From positions 649,001 to 713,000 of the forward strand of contig NZ_JAQNDK010000006.1 in the NCBI RefSeq assembly GCF_028368935.1: a stretch of 64,000 nt of DNA, in the 5' to 3' direction. The notes under the pieces were generated by a model. The model was not told the DNA's origin. It ran no database searches and saw nothing but the letters and a program-made list of their open reading frames with translations. The position numbers were made by a program, and so were the translations under genes. Below are positions 44,538 through 55,600 of the stretch, piece by piece; the stretch's first letter is position 1, and each line of letters opens with the position of its first letter. This DNA is from Sorangium aterium (lineage in GTDB: Bacteria; Myxococcota_A; Polyangia; Polyangiales; Polyangiaceae).

Positions 44538-45823
44538 GCCCGGACGCGCCCGTCGTGGTGCTCGAGGGCGTGCGCGCGCGCGACGGCGCCGGCGAGGAAG
44601 GGCGCCCTCGCGGGGGCCTCTCCGGCCTGTCGTTGGCGCTCGGCCCGGGCGTGCACGCGGTGCTCGGCGCCCCGGAGGACGGGACGCTCGCCCTCGCGGA
44701 GGTGCTCGCAGGGCGCGCGGCGCCCCTCGCCGGCCGCGTCCTCGTGGCGGGGCGCGACCCGCGCCGGAGCGCGGCGACGCGGGCGCAGATCGGCGTCCTT
44801 GCCGCCACGCCGGAGCTGCCCGACGGCGCGTCGGTGGCGTCCTGCATATCGGTCGCGCTCCGGGCCCGCGGCGCGCCCGCGATCGGCGCCGCGGCGCTCC
44901 TCGAGCCGCTCGGCGTGGCGCCGCTCCTCGCCCGCCGCGCCGCCTCGCTGAGCTTCTCCGAGGCCCGGGCGGTCGAGCTGTCGCTTGCCCTCGGGGTGCC
45001 GCGGCCGCTCCTGCTCTGCCTCGTCGAGCCGTTCGCCGACGTCGCCGTGCCGTCTCCGGAGCCGGTCCGAGAGCGCCTGCGCGCCCTCGCGGCAGCTGGC
45101 GCCTGCGTCGTGCTCGTCACGTCCTCGACCGTCGACGCGATCTCCCTCGCCGACCGCATCCACGTGCTCGATCGCGGCGTCATCGCGCGAACCGAGCCCG
45201 GCGCCGGCGAGCGCCTCGCCGCCGCCCCGGGCGCCGCCCCACCGGATGCGGGGCGGCCCGAGGTCGAGATCCACGTGCTCGTCCACGAGCGGGCGCCCGA
45301 CGCGCCCGGCGCTCGCGCGCTCGCCGCGGCGCTCGCGAGCGCTCCCGCCGTGCGCGCGGGCGCATGGGAGCAGGGGCCGGCGGAGGCGTCGTCGACGCTG
45401 CGGATCCGGGCCGCGGACAGGGATGCGGCCGCGCTCGCGATCCTGGATGCGGCCGCGAGGGAGGACGTCACGCTCATCGCGATCTCCTCGCCGCCCCCGT
45501 CGATGCACGACGTGCGGGCGGCGACCGCGCTGCACCTGGCCGCCGTTCGCTCGCGCCGGCCCTTCGGCGCACCTGCGATCGAGGGCGCTGCCCCGCTGCC
45601 GGGCGCGCCCCAGGGGCCGTTCGCCGTGGCGGCCTTCGACGCACCGGCGCCGCCCGGCCCGGCAGCGCCGCCCAGCCGGCCGTCGGACGGCCCGTCCGCG
45701 CCCGCTGGCGAGCCGTTGTCGGCGCCCGGTGATGCCGCTTTCGGCGGACGGATCGGGGCCGACCCGCCGGGGGCCGACGGTTCGCCGCGCGCCGCGGAGA
45801 CAGGACGCCACGATGGTGGGTGA
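44534..45823 (+). CDS. degenerate ABC ATPase-like protein
   Basis: 429 aa. The N-terminal 220 residues align with an ABC ATPase, but the motifs are broken: Walker A reads GAPEDGTLAL (no GKS/T), signature SFSEARAVELSLAL in place of LSGGQ, Walker B LLLCLVEPF, and TSSTVD in place of the usual H-loop. The C-terminal part has extra domains and a proline/Ala tail. ATP hydrolysis is unlikely, so a structural or regulatory subunit is more likely. The start overlaps the upstream gene and the end overlaps the downstream gene by 11 bp. Confidence 0.72.
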   Translation: MSPDAPVVVLEGVRARDGAGEEGRPRGGLSGLSLALGPGVHAVLGAPEDGTLALAEVLAGRAAPLAGRVLVAGRDPRRSAATRAQIGVLAATPELPDGASVASCISVALRARGAPAIGAAALLEPLGVAPLLARRAASLSFSEARAVELSLALGVPRPLLLCLVEPFADVAVPSPEPVRERLRALAAAGACVVLVTSSTVDAISLADRIHVLDRGVIARTEPGAGERLAAAPGAAPPDAGRPEVEIHVLVHERAPDAPGARALAAALASAPAVRAGAWEQGPAEASSTLRIRAADRDAAALAILDAAAREDVTLIAISSPPPSMHDVRAATALHLAAVRSRRPFGAPAIEGAAPLPGAPQGPFAVAAFDAPAPPGPAAPPSRPSDGPSAPAGEPLSAPGDAAFGGRIGADPPGADGSPRAAETGRHDGG

Positions 45824-46577
45824 GAGCGCATCGAGCGCCGCTGCGCGGCCGCTGCCTCCCGCGGAAGGGGGGGCCGAGCGGGGCGGGCCCGCGCTGACGG
45901 CGGTCCGCCTCGGGATGGAGATGACCCTGAGCCGCCTCCGCGCGCGGCGCCCGCTGCTGGCGTTCGGGCTCGGCGCCGCGCTCGCGCTCGCGGCCGCGGT
46001 CATCGAGGTCGCGTTCGGGTCTTCCGGGGCCGTGGACCGGGCGCTGCTCTCCACGTTCCGCCTCGCCACGCCGCTCACGATCTTCGCCCTCGCCGCCGAC
46101 GCCGCCGATCGCACAACGCTGCGCGACGCGGCCTGGCCGGTGGCCCGCTTCGGCGCCCCGTCCCACCATGTCGCGCTCGGCATCGCCCTGGCCACGGCCC
46201 TCGCTTCCGCCCTCGTGGGAGCGCTGCTCGCCGCCGTCGTCGTCGCCGTCGCCCATGGTCCCGGCGCTGCGCCATTCGTCCGAGACATGCTCGTCAGTGG
46301 GTGGATCGGCGCGCTCACCGGAGCCGCCTACGCTGGCTGGTTCTCGCTCGGCGCGACCTTTTTCCGGCGCGGCGTCGGTCGCTTCGTGCCGCTCGCGGTC
46401 GATCTCCTGCTCGGTGGCTCGGCCGGGGTGATCGGCGCACTGTTGCCCCGAGGCAACGCCGTCAACCTCCTCGGCGGCCCGTCGCCGCTCGGGCTCGGGC
46501 AGCCCGCGAGCGCCGCCCTGCTCGCGTCGAGCGCCCTCGTCCTCGCGCTCGCCGCGGCGGCTCGCTGCAGGGAATAG
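45813..46577 (+). CDS. integral membrane protein of the degenerate ABC module
   Basis: 254 aa from the ATG at 45813 (GTG 45816 possible), inside the end of the degenerate ATPase gene. About six hydrophobic helices follow a 45-residue cytoplasmic N-terminus. It resembles the first gene of the module in size and topology. Channel or assembly partner, substrate unknown. Confidence 0.65.
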   Translation: MVGESASSAAARPLPPAEGGAERGGPALTAVRLGMEMTLSRLRARRPLLAFGLGAALALAAAVIEVAFGSSGAVDRALLSTFRLATPLTIFALAADAADRTTLRDAAWPVARFGAPSHHVALGIALATALASALVGALLAAVVVAVAHGPGAAPFVRDMLVSGWIGALTGAAYAGWFSLGATFFRRGVGRFVPLAVDLLLGGSAGVIGALLPRGNAVNLLGGPSPLGLGQPASAALLASSALVLALAAAARCRE

Positions 46578-46701
46578 CGCGCGGGCCGGGGCGGCGGGGC
46601 TCAGCTCGCCTTGCCCCGACCGGCTGCTTGACGTTCACGGCGATGGCGCGAGCGGCGCAAGAGGGATGGCTTCATCCGCTCGTTCACGTACTCTTCGGGG
46701 A

Positions 46702-47121
46702 ATGACTCAGGAGCACGGGGACGACGAGGCCACCAAGGCGGTCAACGCGCCTCGATCGGTCCTGCTCGTCGGCTCGTCCGAGGCGCTGGCGGCGCGCTGC
46801 AGGGGGATGTGCCTGCGGGCTCGCGTCATGCTCATCGTCGAGAGCGACCTCGCGGCGCTGACGAACACGGCCGTGGAGCGGAAGCCGCTCGCGCTCTTGT
46901 TCCCCGACGACATCTACGCCTTCGACAGCGCGGAGTTCGACGCCTTGGCGCGCGACATCCAGGCCGCGGTGGTGACCCTCGAGCCAGGCGTCACGGACGA
47001 GGTCATCGAGGCGCGGCTCGCGGAGGCGCTGCTCCGGGCCGAGCTCCTCCGGCAGCCCGAGCCGTCGTCGAGCCGCTACGTGCTCGTGCCCGACGGCCCC
47101 CGCCGCTCCAAGCGCCGCTGA
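46702..47121 (+). CDS. hypothetical protein, receiver-like fold
   Basis: 139 aa from the ATG at 46702. RSVLLVGSSEALAARCRGM and PLALLFPDDIYAFD resemble the first strands of a response-regulator receiver, but the usual DD and phospho-Asp are not in place. It may be a pseudo-receiver or unrelated. Basic C-terminus (PRRSKRR). It is followed 41 bp later by a YceI-like gene. Confidence 0.5.
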   Translation: MTQEHGDDEATKAVNAPRSVLLVGSSEALAARCRGMCLRARVMLIVESDLAALTNTAVERKPLALLFPDDIYAFDSAEFDALARDIQAAVVTLEPGVTDEVIEARLAEALLRAELLRQPEPSSSRYVLVPDGPRRSKRR

Positions 47122-47162
47122 CCGGCGCGCCCTTGCATGACGACGAAAAGGAGCTCCATCCG

Positions 47163-47682
47163 ATGAGCGAGCTGCACCTCGATCCGAACGCGTCCCGCCT
47201 GACGATCCACACCCGAGCCGTGGGGATGCTCGCGCGCCTGGCGCACGACCTCGAGATCACGGCGTCCGAGCTGCGCGGTCGGGCGCGTCTCGACGGCGAG
47301 TCATGGACCGCCGAGCTCGAGATCCCCGTGGCCAGGCTCTCCGTCGCGGGGGTCCTGCGCGGCGATCGCGTCGATCCCGACGCGCTCTCCGCGGGAGATC
47401 GCGGCGACATCGAGCGGCGCCTGCGCGGCGAGGTGCTCGGGGGGACCGAGATCGTGACGGTGCGCGCCTCGGGAGCCACGCGTGACCGCGCCGAGGTGCG
47501 CGTCCAGGTCGCCTCGGGGAGCGCCGCCCTGGTGGCGCGGCTCTCCTCGCGCGATCGCGGCGACGGAGCGATCGGGGTGACGGGCACCTGTCAGCTGTCG
47601 ATGGCTGCGCTCGGCGTGCGGGAGGTGAAGGGGCCGCTCGGCGCCTTCAAGGTGCGGGACGAGCTCGACGTCCTCTTCGATC

Positions 47683-47705
<23 letters not shown>
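47163..47705 (+). CDS. YceI-like lipid-binding-fold protein
   Basis: 180 aa from the ATG at 47163, with AAGGAG nine bases upstream. The sequence (SRLTIHTRAVGMLARLAHDL, GTCQLSMAALGVREVKGPLG, KVRDELDVLFDLTL) matches the YceI lipocalin-like pattern, although no signal peptide is seen, so it may be cytoplasmic. Its end overlaps the convergent DUF362 gene by 23 bp. Confidence 0.65.
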
Positions 47706-49212
<1,507 letters not shown>

Positions 49213-49327
49213 AGAAAGCCAGCGTATGGGTCGCGCTGAGCCATCGCAACTCTGGCCGCCGGACGAGCCACGCCGCGTTGCCCATGCAGAACGGCGTGGC
49301 GTTCGCTGCTGGACGGATCGTCGTGGC

Positions 49328-49630
49328 TCAGCCCGTGCGTTCGCCGCCGACGAGCCGCGCCAGCTCGGCGCGGACCTCGCGCGTCGCATCGATGAGCCGG
49401 CCTTCGAGCTCGTAGGTACGCTCACCGGGCGCTGCGCCGTTGGGCTCGGTGGGTGTGCGCAGGCGGCACCGGGCGACCTTCACCCGGATCGCCGTCCCCG
49501 TCGCTTGCAGCGAGCCCTCCACGCGCGCTCCGGGCGCCGAGGAGGCGGTCGAGTGGAGCCGCACGCGATCGCCGTCGAGCTCGACGAGCTCCGCCTCGCC
49601 GCCCTTGGACCAGGTGAGGTGCGATGTCAT
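49328..49630 (-). CDS. small protein, possibly PilZ-like, coupled to smpB
   Basis: 100 aa. Its ATG (49630) overlaps the stop of smpB (ATGA). Residues EAELVELDGDRVRLHS and KVARCRLR give a beta-rich, PilZ-like pattern, but the RxxxR motif is absent. No membrane helix. Function unknown. The call as a real gene rests on coupling and codon bias. Confidence 0.55.
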   Translation of the reverse strand: MTSHLTWSKGGEAELVELDGDRVRLHSTASSAPGARVEGSLQATGTAIRVKVARCRLRTPTEPNGAAPGERTYELEGRLIDATREVRAELARLVGGERTG

Positions 49631-50151
49631 TCCGGCCTCCGCAGCCCGGCGCTCCGCCCGCGGGCGGCGCCGCCGCGGGCCCGCTCGATCGCCGCGCGGG
49701 CTTCGCGGGCGGCGTCCTTCTCTTTCAGGCTCTCGCGCTTGTCGACGGTCTTCTTCCCCTTCGCGAGGGCGATCTCGACCTTCACGCGGCCGTGCTTGAA
49801 ATAGAGGCGGGTCGCGATCACGGTCATGCCCTCCCGCTCCACGCTCTTGCGGATCGTCTCGATCTCGCTCTCGTGCAGCAGCAGCTTGCGCGGGCGCTTC
49901 GCCTCGTGCCCGAAGGCGGCGCCGGGCATCACGGGGATGTTGACCCCCTTCAGGAACGCCTCTCCGTTCTCGATGGCGCACCAGCTGTCGGTGAGCTCGG
50001 CCGCGCCTTCGCGGAGCATCTTCACCTCGCTGCCGAGCAGCACCAACCCTGCCTCGAACCGATCGTCGAGGGTGTAGTCGAACGTCGCGCGCTTGTTGCG
50101 CACGATGAGCTTCTCCCCCTCTCGCTCTTTCTCTTTGCCAGCGCGGCTCAC
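49627..50151 (-). CDS. smpB: SsrA-binding protein SmpB
   Basis: 174 aa from a GTG at 50151. Core motifs are RKRATFDYTLDD-like NKRATFDY, LVLLGSEVKMLREG, GEAFLKGVNIP, KLLLHESEI and MTVIATRLYFKHGRVKVEI; KGKKTVDKRE is followed by a basic helix. It delivers tmRNA to stalled ribosomes. The C-terminus is Arg-rich. The next gene overlaps by four bases. Confidence 0.95.
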   Translation of the reverse strand: MSRAGKEKEREGEKLIVRNKRATFDYTLDDRFEAGLVLLGSEVKMLREGAAELTDSWCAIENGEAFLKGVNIPVMPGAAFGHEAKRPRKLLLHESEIETIRKSVEREGMTVIATRLYFKHGRVKVEIALAKGKKTVDKRESLKEKDAAREARAAIERARGGAARGRSAGLRRPE

Positions 50152-50337
50152 GCGGCCGCATAGCGCGCGCGCCGCCGCCTGTCCACACCGCTTCACGGGG
50201 CGGCGCGAGCGCGCCGCGGCTGCGCGCCGCTTCGCGCGGCGCGTCCCGCTGCGGTGGCGGCGTCATCGCTTGACGCCGATCGCCGCCGCTCGTCCAATGG
50301 TCCTTTCGCACGACCTGCCGTCGGCCTGGAGGACTCA

Positions 50338-50769
50338 GTGAATCGCGGACTGCGCTTTTCGGCCTGGCTCGGGGCGATCGTGGTCAGCTCTGCGCTGCTC
50401 CCCGCGTGCAGCTGCAGCTGCGGCGTCGCCGCGGACGGCGGCACCGTGGGCGGCGATGGGGGGTGGGGCGGCGACGGGCAAGGCGGCGACGGGCGGGGCG
50501 GCGGCGACGGGCAGGGCGGCGGCGATGGGCAGGGCGGCGACGGGCGGGGCGGCGGCGATGGGCAGGGCGGCGACGGGCGGGGCGGGGGCACGCAGACTCC
50601 CAGGCGCCTCGGGGCGACCGAGACGGTGACGGCCGGCGAGGTCGCGAGGAGCTCGCGCTACCGCATGGTGTTCACGCTCGGCCAGCCGACGCAGAACCAG
50701 GGCACGTCGACCTCACCCAAGGTTCGGATGCGAGGAGGGCTCATCGGAGCCAACGGGAGCTTGCCATGA
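50338..50769 (+). CDS. glycine-rich lipoprotein
   Basis: 143 aa from a GTG at 50338 with GGAGG seven bases upstream. The lipobox is SALLPAC. A Gly/Asp/Gln-rich repeat ([12 protein letters not shown]-type units, about 50437-50587) is followed by a short conserved end ([16 protein letters not shown]). It is followed 13 bp later by the collagen-like gene; both are probably surface structural proteins. Confidence 0.7.
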   Translation: MNRGLRFSAWLGAIVVSSALLPACSCSCGVAADGGTVGGDGGWGGDGQGGDGRGGGDGQGGGDGQGGDGRGGGDGQGGDGRGGGTQTPRRLGATETVTAGEVARSSRYRMVFTLGQPTQNQGTSTSPKVRMRGGLIGANGSLP

Positions 50770-50782
50770 CGAGGAGCTGGTG

Positions 50783-52462
50783 ATGCGGACGTCGATGATC
50801 GCGCGATGCATGACGGCATCCGCCCTGGCGGCGGGCGCGGTCATGGGCGCAGGGACCGCGGCTGCGGCGGTTCCGGCGACCATCACCCATCAGGGCCGGC
50901 TCTACGACGAGCGCGACGCGCCCATCAGCGCGACGCTCGATGTCGTGTTCGCCCTTTACGACGAGCGCGACGCTTCGACGCCCTTGTGGAGCGAGGTCCA
51001 CTCGATCACGTTCGAGGACGGCTTCTTCTCGGTGCGCCTCGGCTCGATCGTCCCGTTCGAGGGAGCGATCTTCGACGGCGCCGAGCGGTACCTCGGCATC
51101 ACCGTCGGTGACGATGTCGAGCTGGAGCCACGCGCGACGGTCGCGAGCGTTCCGTATGCGCTGCTTGCCGGCAATGTGAACGGCGACATCACGCCGACCT
51201 CGGTCACGGTGAACACCACGAGCGGCAACACGCTGGTGCTCGGCGAACGCGGGGTCATCGTGAACGGCGTCCTCGTGATCGACGAGAACGGCGAGTGGGT
51301 CGGCTCGCCGGCGGGGCTTCAGGGACCGCAAGGGCTGCCTGGGCCGATCGGTCCTGCCGGTGTAGCAGGCCCGCCTGGACCGACGGGCCCGGAGGGGAGG
51401 GTCGGTGCGACCGGGCCTGCGGGTGCTGCGGGTCCGACAGGGCCGGCCGGGCCGCCTGGAGCGGTCGGGCCAACGGGCGCCGCAGGTCCCATCGGGCTCA
51501 CGGGGCCGGAAGGCGCGGCTGGCCCTAGAGGGCCGGAGGGCGCGGCAGGGCCCGCAGGTCCCATCGGGCCCACGGGGCCAGCAGGTCCGATGGGACCAGA
51601 GGGCCTGGTGGGCCCGATGGGGCCAGAGGGGCCGAGGGGACCAGAGGGGCCGGAGGGCCCGATGGGGCCAGAGGGGCCGATGGGCCCGAGGGGACCAGAA
51701 GGCCCGGAGGGCGCGATGGGGCCGGAGGGGCCGATGGGCCCGAGGGGACCAGATGGCCCGGAGGGCGCGATGGGACCGGAGGGGCCGATGGGCCCGAGGG
51801 GACCAGAAGGCCCGGTGGGCGCGATGGGACCGGAGGGGCCAATGGGCCCGCTCGGGCCCGAGGGGCCGATCGGTCCGATGGGACCAGCGGGTCCTGCCGG
51901 TTCGATAGGACCAGCGGGCCCTACCGGCCCGCAGGGATCCGTGGGCCCTACCGGCCCGCAGGGACCCGTGGGCCCTACCGGTCCGCAGGGACCACGCGGG
52001 TTTACCGGTCCTGCTGGTCCGACCGGGCCCCAGGGGGTCGTGCTGACGTTGACGGTCCAGGGCGTCGGTCCGTACTCCTCCCTGCCGGCCGGGAAGCCTG
52101 TCGACTTTTTCGGACCGACAGCGTTGGTGGCGGTCTCGTCGACGAGCCAGTCCATCTACGCGACCGCGCATCGGTACCTGGGCACAGACGGCTCGCCCGC
52201 GGACACCCTCAAGCTCTACATGTGCTACCAGCGGGTTCGTTCCGGGCCGTCTGGCACGGTGCTCGACGAGGTCCAGGCGGTCGGCCTCGGTATGGCAGGC
52301 GGCCGGCTTCCCGCGGAGACCCGCGTCTCCTTCGGGCTCAGCGCCGTCATCACCGGCCTCGCCGCGGGCACCTACAACATCGGGATGTGCGGCCAGACCT
52401 TCAGCCCGAACTGGACCAGCAACGACTACGGCTACCTCTCGATCGTCCTCGTCAACGGCTAG
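50783..52462 (+). CDS. secreted collagen-like protein
   Basis: 559 aa from the ATG at 50783, with GAGGAG six bases upstream (GTG 50780 also possible). Signal peptide (residues 1-29), a globular N-terminal domain (about 30-177), then about 80 Gly-X-Y triplets (51314-52040; for example [19 protein letters not shown]) and a globular C-terminal domain (about 420-559). Pro at X/Y positions is very frequent and a triple helix is expected. No hydroxylase is needed in bacteria. It may form fibres on the cell surface or in spores. Confidence 0.9.
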   Translation: MRTSMIARCMTASALAAGAVMGAGTAAAAVPATITHQGRLYDERDAPISATLDVVFALYDERDASTPLWSEVHSITFEDGFFSVRLGSIVPFEGAIFDGAERYLGITVGDDVELEPRATVASVPYALLAGNVNGDITPTSVTVNTTSGNTLVLGERGVIVNGVLVIDENGEWVGSPAGLQGPQGLPGPIGPAGVAGPPGPTGPEGRVGATGPAGAAGPTGPAGPPGAVGPTGAAGPIGLTGPEGAAGPRGPEGAAGPAGPIGPTGPAGPMGPEGLVGPMGPEGPRGPEGPEGPMGPEGPMGPRGPEGPEGAMGPEGPMGPRGPDGPEGAMGPEGPMGPRGPEGPVGAMGPEGPMGPLGPEGPIGPMGPAGPAGSIGPAGPTGPQGSVGPTGPQGPVGPTGPQGPRGFTGPAGPTGPQGVVLTLTVQGVGPYSSLPAGKPVDFFGPTALVAVSSTSQSIYATAHRYLGTDGSPADTLKLYMCYQRVRSGPSGTVLDEVQAVGLGMAGGRLPAETRVSFGLSAVITGLAAGTYNIGMCGQTFSPNWTSNDYGYLSIVLVNG

Positions 52463-52699
52463 CCGCAGCGCCTGCCGGGCGCGCCCGAGCGTCGTGCGCA
52501 CCCCGCCCCCGGGTCCCTCGCCACGTGCCCTGATAATTCGACGGCGCAGAACGCAATGCTGCGGCGCGCTCGGTCGGCGCGCCCCCCTCGTACGATCGTC
52601 CGCGACGATGGGCTGAAAGGGGGCTAAACACTCGCGGTTTTCACGCGGGCGTGTCCACTCCGGACGGCGTCCCCGCGGGTTCACCCTACCGCGCCTCCT

Positions 52700-55600
52700 A
52701 TGCACTCGATCTCTCTCCGCGGCGCCCGCACGCACAACCTCCAGGGCATCGACCTCGATTTCCGGCCCGGCGAGCTCGTGGCCATCGCTGGCGTCTCGGG
52801 CGCCGGCAAATCGTCGCTCGCGCTCGATACGCTCTATTCCGAGGGACAGCGCCGGTTCGTCGAGAGCTTCAGCCCGTACGCTCGCCAGTTCCTCGAGCGG
52901 CTCGAGCGGCCGCCGATCGACGCGCTCGAGCCGGTGGCGGCCGGCGTCGCCGTCGATCGACGCGCGCCGGTCAAGAGCTCGCGGTCGACCGTCGCCACGA
53001 TGGCCGACCTCGAGCCGTATTTCTGCGCGCTCTTCGCGCGCGAGGCGGTGCCTGTCTGCCCGTCCTGCGAGGTGCCGGCGGCGCGGACCGATCCGGCGCG
53101 CGCGGCCGACCTCGCCGCGAGCGCGCACGAGGGGGCGACCGCGCTCGTCACGTACCCGATCCCGGTCGCCGGAACCGAGCGGTTCCTCGACGTGCGCGAG
53201 TCGCTGCTCGCCGCCGGCTACCGGCGCCTCCTCGTCCGCGGCGAGGCGCGCGACATCGACACCGTGGCGCCGTCCGAGGCGATGAGCGGCGTCGACAAGG
53301 TCGAGGTCATCGTCGATCGCGTCCGGGTCGCCCCCCGAGAGCGCCGGCGCCTCGGCGCCGCCATCGAGGAGGCGTGGAAGGGCAGCGGGGGCGACGCCTC
53401 GCTCCACCTGCAGCGCAAGGCCGACGAGCAGGTCGGCCAGGGGGCGGGGCCCACGCGGCTCCGGCTCGTGCGCGGGCTCGCCTGCCCCTCGTGCGCGCGC
53501 GCCTTCGATCCGCCGCGCCCCGGGCTGTTCTCGTACCAGTCCCCGACCGGCGCGTGCCCCTCGTGCCGCGGCTTCGGCCGCACGCTCGGCATCGATTACG
53601 ACAAGGTGATCCCGGACGCCTCGAAGTCGATCGCGGGCGGCGCGATCCGGCCCTGGAACGGCCGCTCGACGACGTGGGAGCGGAAGCTGCTCCGCGCGTT
53701 CTGCGAGCGGAAGGGCATCCGCACCGACAAGCCGTGGCGCGACCTCTCCGACGCGCAGCGCGCGCTCGTGCTCGAGGGGGAGGGCTCATGGACCCAGGGG
53801 AAGTACCCCGGGGTGAAGGCCTGGTTCCGCTGGCTCGAGACGCGCACGTACAAGATGCACGTCCGCGTGCTGCTCGCGCGCTACCGCACCTACGACGTGT
53901 GCGTCGCGTGCAACGGCAAGCGGCTCTCCCCCGAGTCGCTCCTCTACCGCGTCGGCGGCCTGGATCTCGCCGCCTGGCACGAGCTCGAGCTCCGCGACGC
54001 CCGCGCGCGCCTCGAGGCCGAGCGCCCCCAGACGGGCCAGGGGGAGATGGCGCGCCGCGAGCTCATCGCGCGGCTCGGGTACCTCGAGCGGGTCGGGCTG
54101 GGCTACCTCTCGCTCGCCCGCCAGGCGCGTACGCTCTCCGGCGGCGAAGCGCAGCGCGTCGCGCTCACCGCGGCGCTCGGCACGTCGCTGACGGGCGCGC
54201 TCTTCGTGCTCGACGAGCCGACGGTCGGGCTGCACCCGACGGACATCCCGCCGCTCATCGCGGCCATGCGCGAGCTCGCCGATCGCGGCAACGCCGTGCT
54301 CGTCATCGAGCACGAGCCCCTCGTCGTCCGGGCGAGCGATCGCGTCGTCGAGCTCGGCCCCGGCGCGGGCAAGCAGGGCGGGCGCGTCACCTTCGACGGC
54401 CCGCCCGACGGGCTCGCCGCGCGCGGCCCGCTGGCGCCGGCGCGCGCGGAGCGCCGGGCGCCGAGCGGGAAGATCACGATCCACGGCGCTCGCGAGAACA
54501 ACCTCCGCGACGTCACGGTCGACGTGCCGCTCGGCGTCGTCGTGGCGATCACGGGGCCGAGCGGCTCGGGCAAGAGCACGCTGGTGAACGACGTGCTCTA
54601 CCGGCACGTCGCGAGGGCGCGCGGCTACAAGGACGTCGAGGCGCCCGGCCTGTACAGGCGCATCGAGGGCACGGCCGACATCCGCACCGTCACGCTCGTC
54701 GACCAGGCGCCGCTGGGGCGCACCTCGCGGGGCAACCCTGCCACCTACACCGGCGCGTGGAACCGGATCCGCGCGCTCTTCGCCGAGCAACCGGAGGCGT
54801 CGGCGCGGGATCTCGGGCCCGGCCACTTCTCGTTCAACGTCGCGCTCGGGCGCTGCGAGGCGTGCGCGGGCGAGGGGAGCGAGACGATCGAGATGCAGTT
54901 CCTCGCCGACGTGTCGCTGACCTGCCCGACCTGCAAGGGCAAGCGGTTCCGCGACGAGGTGCTCGAGGTGAAGCTCGACGGCCGCTCGGTCGCCGACGTG
55001 CTCGACCTCTCGATCGACGAGGCGTTCGAGGTCTTCATGGGGCAGCCCGCGGTCCGGCGGGCGCTCGCGCCGCTCAAGCAGCTCGGCCTCGGCTACCTCA
55101 CGCTCGGCCAGCCGCTCTCGACGCTCTCCGGCGGTGAGGCGCAGCGGCTGAAGATCGCGCGCGCGCTCGGCGAGCCCTGCGCGGGCGCGCTCTTCCTCCT
55201 CGACGAGCCGAGCGCCGGCCTTCACCCCGAGGAGGTGACGCACCTCAACGCCGCGCTCTCCGTGCTCGTGGCCGAGGGCGCGTCCGTGATCGTCGTCGAT
55301 CACGATCTCGACGTCATCGCCGCGGCGGATTGGGTCGTCGATCTCGGCCCGGGCGCGGGCAGCGAGGGCGGGAGCGTCGTCGCCGAGGGGACGCCCGAGG
55401 CGGTGGCCAGGACGGCGACGCGGACCGGCGTCTCGCTGGCGGAGTGGTTCGCGCAGCGGGGCGACGGCGGCGCTCGGCGTCCGCGGCGCGGTGCGGCGGC
55501 GGCCCCTGCGGCCCCGAAGCCCGGCAAGCGCGGCGGCGCCGCCGCGCGCGCGTCGCTCGACCGGGGGCGGATCGAGGTCGAGGGCGCCCGCGAGCACAAC

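Noticed and set aside
51255-52155. Minus-strand GPxGP repeats opposite the collagen-like gene
   Set aside because: A triplet repeat of GGX-CCX codons also reads as Gly-Pro on the other strand. The plus-strand gene has a signal peptide and globular ends.
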